A stretch of DNA of 48,186 bases from IMG/VR virus record IMGVR_UViG_3300048591_000671, positions 1 to 48,186 of that record; one strand, written 5' to 3'. Source of the stretch: a virus. Under the pieces are notes generated by a model. It saw only the letters and a program-made list of their open reading frames with translations. It searched no databases and was not told where the DNA came from. The stretch's first letter is position 1; every line of letters begins with the position of its first letter. The translations under genes were made by a program, and so were the position numbers. This document shows, in pieces, positions 45,547 to 48,186 of the stretch.

Positions 45547-45549
45547 AAA

Positions 45550-46818
45550 ATGCCTTCGTCAGACTCTGTCCACCAAACCATACAACCGCTGATAGACGCT
45601 CCTAACAGCCGGGTGCTGGTCGTTCTGCGCGACCACTATCTGGAGCTGTGCGGGGGCATGACGTACCCGCAGGCATCGGCAGCGCTGCTCAACTTTTTTG
45701 AGCACTGGACGCGCTGGAAGATGCGTGAGTATCTCGATCAACTGGCGCGCCGGACTCAGGCCCAGCACCGCCGCCGGGCACGGATCGATGCGCGCTTGTG
45801 GATCTACATGAGCCAGCAGCAGCTAGCCGACGAGCTGGCCGGGCTGTTCGGCGTCAAGACGATCCGGGCGGCGCTGCGCGATCTAACTGCTGCCGGCTTC
45901 ATCAAAGTTCGGCTGAATCCCTACAACAAGCTCGACCGCACGCCGCAGTACCTGTTCAACACGCGCAGCATTCACGCAGCGCTGCAGCAGATCCGCGGCG
46001 GGCTGAACGCGGTGTTGAAGGGGCTGGCGCAGTTTTCCGAGGCCATTCGGCAATTATGCCGAGTGGGATCGGCAACCGCGAAGCGTGCAGTCGGCAAGGC
46101 TGCCGAGAGATTCACAAGAGTCTTTACACAAGAATCGCCACAGGAATCACCCACAGGAGAATCTCACGCGCGAGCGCGCGAGGAGAGAGAGATTGACCTG
46201 CCCCTTGCTATCCGGAGCCGGATCAATGGTTATGCTGATTTTGACCACTTCAAGGCCCCGCTGCTCAAAGAGGTGGCTCGACTCGGCGTCGACAAGGCCA
46301 TGGCTCTCCTAGAGGAGCGCTGCTTCGGACGCGCGGAAGTGCGCAGCTGGAAGTACATGCTGACGACGCTGCGCAACGAGCCAGCGCCGGTGCGCATCAA
46401 TTCCCACAGCGCGCCTGCGGCGCAACCGACAGCGCTGGCACAGACGCAGTGCGTCGACGACGTGGTCGACTTCATCGAACAGATCCGCGCGGTGGCGAAA
46501 GCGCCGCGAGGAAGTGTGGATGAATGGCGGATGCCCGAAAAGGACACGCCGGCGTACTACTGGGATGTGACGTACCACCAGCTCAAGCTCCAGCTCGATC
46601 AGGGGACGTTTGACTCGCTGCTGCGCGACGCGCGATTCGTCGAGAGCGACGAGAGCACCTACCGGATTGCTGTGCACAGCAAGTACGCCTGCGAGATGCT
46701 GCAGCACCGCCTGTACCGGAACGTTCACCGGCTGCTGAGCGACGTCGTGAACAGCGCGCGGCGGATGGCCGGGCAGCCTGCGCTCGAACTGAAGCTCGAG
46801 TACGAGGTTCAGTCATGA
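45550..46818 (+). CDS. Replication initiator-like protein with winged helix and DnaA-N-like domain
   Basis: A 422-residue protein. Residues about 75-135 form a winged helix (IYMSQQQLADELAGLFGVKT, then AALRDLTAAGFIKVRLNPYN). Linkers rich in Arg, Glu and Pro follow. The C-terminus (about 340-405) resembles DnaA domain I: WDVTYHQLKLQLDQGTFDSL, then FVESDESTYRIAVHSKYACE, then LQHRLYRNVHRLLSDV. Domain I recruits DnaB or DiaA in DnaA. Winged-helix plus DnaA-N proteins are a known type of plasmid and phage initiator. No helicase is encoded, so it probably loads the host's. It heads the operon leading to parA. Confidence 0.8.
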   Translation: MPSSDSVHQTIQPLIDAPNSRVLVVLRDHYLELCGGMTYPQASAALLNFFEHWTRWKMREYLDQLARRTQAQHRRRARIDARLWIYMSQQQLADELAGLFGVKTIRAALRDLTAAGFIKVRLNPYNKLDRTPQYLFNTRSIHAALQQIRGGLNAVLKGLAQFSEAIRQLCRVGSATAKRAVGKAAERFTRVFTQESPQESPTGESHARAREEREIDLPLAIRSRINGYADFDHFKAPLLKEVARLGVDKAMALLEERCFGRAEVRSWKYMLTTLRNEPAPVRINSHSAPAAQPTALAQTQCVDDVVDFIEQIRAVAKAPRGSVDEWRMPEKDTPAYYWDVTYHQLKLQLDQGTFDSLLRDARFVESDESTYRIAVHSKYACEMLQHRLYRNVHRLLSDVVNSARRMAGQPALELKLEYEVQS

Positions 46819-47231
46819 TCTTCCAGCAGACGCACGGGTTGGTGCTGTCGGGCCGTAAAACACAGACTCGGCGGGTCTACAACCAAGACACCGATCACAT
46901 GGGCGGCAAGATCGTTGGAGCCGGGGCGAACGTCAAGTTCCTGCATGAGCTGTACAGCAAGGGGCGTCTGAAATGGGGTGCATGGTGCGAGTACGCGGTG
47001 CAGCCGGGGCGCGGTAAACCTGCTGTCGGGCGCATCCGGATTACTGGAATGAGCATCGAGCGTCTGCAGAACATCACTGAGGCTGACGCGCGGGCTGAAG
47101 GCGTCGCGAGTATCGAGGAGTTCCAAGCGCTCTGGGAAACGATCCACGGTAAAAAGCCGGGAGAGCGCTGGGCAGATAACCCGCTGGTCGTGGTGATCGA
47201 GTTCGTGTGTGTCGAGGGGATGCAGTCATGA
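46815..47231 (+). CDS. ASCH-domain protein
   Basis: A 138-residue protein with the phage ASCH pattern: HGLVLSGRKTQTRRVYN at the start, GRIRITGMSIERLQNITEAD-ARAEGV in the middle, then FQALWETIHGK and WADNPLVVVIEF at the end. ASCH domains are PUA-like and bind RNA or modified nucleotides; phage members are common but their substrates are unproven. It overlaps both neighbours by 4 bp. Confidence 0.88.
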   Translation: MIFQQTHGLVLSGRKTQTRRVYNQDTDHMGGKIVGAGANVKFLHELYSKGRLKWGAWCEYAVQPGRGKPAVGRIRITGMSIERLQNITEADARAEGVASIEEFQALWETIHGKKPGERWADNPLVVVIEFVCVEGMQS

Positions 47232-48064
47232 CGCACATCACGATGGCGCGGGCCGCGGCGCAGGCGCTGATCGACATGATCTGGGATTACTGCGAGCGGG
47301 CAGAGATGGCCGGCAGCGTGCGGCGCGGCTCGACGGACGTCAAAGATGTCGAGATCGTGCTGATCCCGCGCGAAGGCTGGCTGGAGCATCTCGACATGCT
47401 GGTCGAGGCGGGAGTTATCGACAAGGCGAAGTATGGCGCGAACGGCCAGCACCGCTGGGGATCGAAGTACCGCGGGCTGGTGTATGACGGTGTGCGCATC
47501 GAGCTGTTCGCGGCAGACGCGGACAACTGGGGGTATATCCTGTGGCTCCGGACGGGGCCGGGGGACGCGAACGAGTACGTCATGAAGCAGCTTAAGGCGC
47601 AGGGAAGCAGCCTGAGCGCGCGCGGCGGGTACTGGTGGCGCGGCGACGAGCGGATGGCGACGCCTGACGAGGACGCGGTGTTCGGCCTGCTGGGTATCGA
47701 GCCGATTCCGCCGGCGAGCCGGTCGGTCATCGTTTACCGGGGCGCATTTGCGGCGGCGCAGCGTCGGCAGATCGCGGCGCTGGCCGGGTCACGGTACTCG
47801 ATGCTGCCACAGCATCACGCCCAGCGGGAGGAGTACGAGAGTTCGCCCCCGAACGAGTGGAAACACCGGCTGCTGCCGGGATGGATCGACGAGGTCGAGC
47901 GCGAGATCGAGCAGCTTTACATGGACGGGACGTTCGCAAACCGGATACGGGTCGCAGGACTGCGGAGACTGTCGGCGGCCTACCGGGAGAGATATGCCGA
48001 GGGGCTGGAGCACGGCCTGCCGGATGTGGACAGCAGTGTTTTGCAAAGTGGTTTACAGGAATAA
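47228..48064 (+). CDS. PolX-like nucleotidyltransferase
   Basis: ATG 47228 overlaps the ASCH stop. The 278-residue product has the polymerase-beta catalytic pattern: AEMAGSVRRGSTDVKDVEIV (26-45; GS at 29-30, acidic D40 and E42), then GVRIELFAADADNWGYIL with the third acid, then TGPGDANEYVM and PDEDAVFGLLG. Family X polymerases have these in the palm and thumb. No 8-kDa lyase domain with a hairpin is evident, and the last 90 residues are unfamiliar and helical. It may extend or repair DNA ends. The gene ends inside the terminal repeat. Confidence 0.8.
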   Translation: MTHITMARAAAQALIDMIWDYCERAEMAGSVRRGSTDVKDVEIVLIPREGWLEHLDMLVEAGVIDKAKYGANGQHRWGSKYRGLVYDGVRIELFAADADNWGYILWLRTGPGDANEYVMKQLKAQGSSLSARGGYWWRGDERMATPDEDAVFGLLGIEPIPPASRSVIVYRGAFAAAQRRQIAALAGSRYSMLPQHHAQREEYESSPPNEWKHRLLPGWIDEVEREIEQLYMDGTFANRIRVAGLRRLSAAYRERYAEGLEHGLPDVDSSVLQSGLQE

Positions 48065-48186
48065 AAACGGCGCGGTGCATCGCGCCGGATGCGCGGGAGG
48101 TTTGCGCGCATCAAGCATATAGTATACGAGAAGAGTACAGGGGGTAAAGATGGCCAGAGTAATCACTTTCGGGAACCACAAGGGCG
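48060..48186. repeat. Right copy of 127-bp terminal direct repeat
   Basis: Exact copy of bases 1-127. On the circle the nucleotidyltransferase gene ending at 48064 is followed directly by the parA leader. The replication and partition genes on both sides of the window edge are therefore one plus-strand block. Confidence 0.95.
48150..48186 (+). CDS. parA: Second, partial copy of the parA start
   Basis: Bases 48150-48186 repeat 91-127 and hold the first 12 codons of parA, ending in the Walker A region. It is the same gene seen again because the circle was cut here, not a second gene. Confidence 0.93.
   Translation, partial: MARVITFGNHKG

Larger units (their letters stand above)
45309..45549 (+). 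promoter_or_regulatory. 240-bp intergenic control region before the replication gene
   Basis: No gene is visible. In order it holds a long hairpin (45326-45355), a 20-bp perfect palindrome containing the dispersed element (45373-45392), and an imperfect hairpin near 45431-45453. A 7-bp inverted repeat GCGTAAC-N6-GTTACGC (45486-45505) and a degenerate dispersed site (45531-45546) follow. It could contain the promoter of the initiator and a replication origin. I see no clear array of iterons. Confidence 0.5.
1986..47716. repeat. Dispersed 8-bp palindrome CGCCGGCG, about 37 copies
   Basis: By eye I find about 37 copies. First bases: 1986, 2024, 3093, 3350, 6645, 7464, 8851, 9448, 11857, 15032, 18567, 19170, 19823, 20712, 22982, 25718, 25807, 26121, 28725, 28756, 29107, 30893, 33617, 33744, 34443, 35057, 36266, 36586, 37904, 42680, 43301, 43448, 44858, 45087, 45182, 46547 and 47709. 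At about 61% GC roughly 3.6 are expected. Of about 44 occurrences of CGCCGGC, 37 end in G, so the full palindrome is specifically favoured. Sites fall in more than one codon frame and in genes of both strands. None lies in the HNH gene, the ncRNA region or the first half of the tape measure gene. The match to the LmbU target is from memory. Confidence 0.75.

Noticed and set aside
1-48186. tRNA genes, CRISPR arrays and insertion sequences
   Set aside because: I saw no cloverleaf candidates, no regularly spaced repeats with spacers, and no transposase genes with terminal inverted repeats. A tRNA scan would be more reliable than reading by eye.

Overview
This window looks like the complete genome of a temperate tailed phage. 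Bases 1-127 recur exactly at 48060-48186, so the molecule is probably a circle (or circularly permuted DNA) of 48,059 bp. It has siphovirus-type modules: terminase, SPP1-like portal, MuF-like protein, HK97-type head completion genes and a long tape measure. The sequence is GC-rich, with Shine-Dalgarno sites and sigma70-type promoters. My best host guess is Actinomycetota or Chloroflexota, because the ParA partner is LmbU-like and the endolysin is a glycosidase-SH3 type. That guess is weak. I see no integrase or att site. A ParA pair, a DnaA-N-like initiator and a Cro/CI-type regulator suggest lysogeny as a circular plasmid (a phage-plasmid).

Layout. (1) 45.5 kb, through the junction, to 4.5 kb, plus strand: replication and partition. 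This holds the initiator, an ASCH protein, a PolX-like nucleotidyltransferase, ParA, an LmbU-like DNA-binding protein, a DnaQ-like exonuclease and small genes. (2) 4.5-4.8 kb: a strong promoter and terminator around about 260 nt of structured, apparently non-coding RNA. (3) 4.86-6.14 kb: an unknown gene and an AT-richer HNH endonuclease gene on the minus strand. (4) 6.3-15 kb: packaging, head and connector. (5) 15-21.8 kb: tail, including a chaperone pair that needs a +1 frameshift. (6) 21.8-25.6 kb: lysis and cell wall. (7) 25.6-29.2 kb: receptor-binding proteins and a diversity-generating retroelement-type reverse transcriptase beside a C-type-lectin-like target. I cannot find its template repeat. 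(8) 29.4-44.2 kb, minus strand: early/accessory genes including ERF annealase, Dam-like methylase, a DndC-like PP-loop enzyme and many small zinc-knuckle proteins. (9) 44.2-45.3 kb: immunity region.

Three families of dispersed DNA sites stand out. The 8-bp palindrome CGCCGGCG occurs about 37 times, roughly ten times chance at this GC. As I recall, it is the reported target of LmbU, the family of the ParA partner. TGTAAACGCGTTTACA or close variants occur at six places, mostly near gene starts, like phage L5 stoperators. AGCG-N4-CGCT sites lie inside the -35/-10 spacer of four minus-strand promoters. Together these suggest a partition system that may use many short sites, plus at least two repressor regulons.

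All counts and positions were made by eye, and functions rest on motif recognition without database searches.
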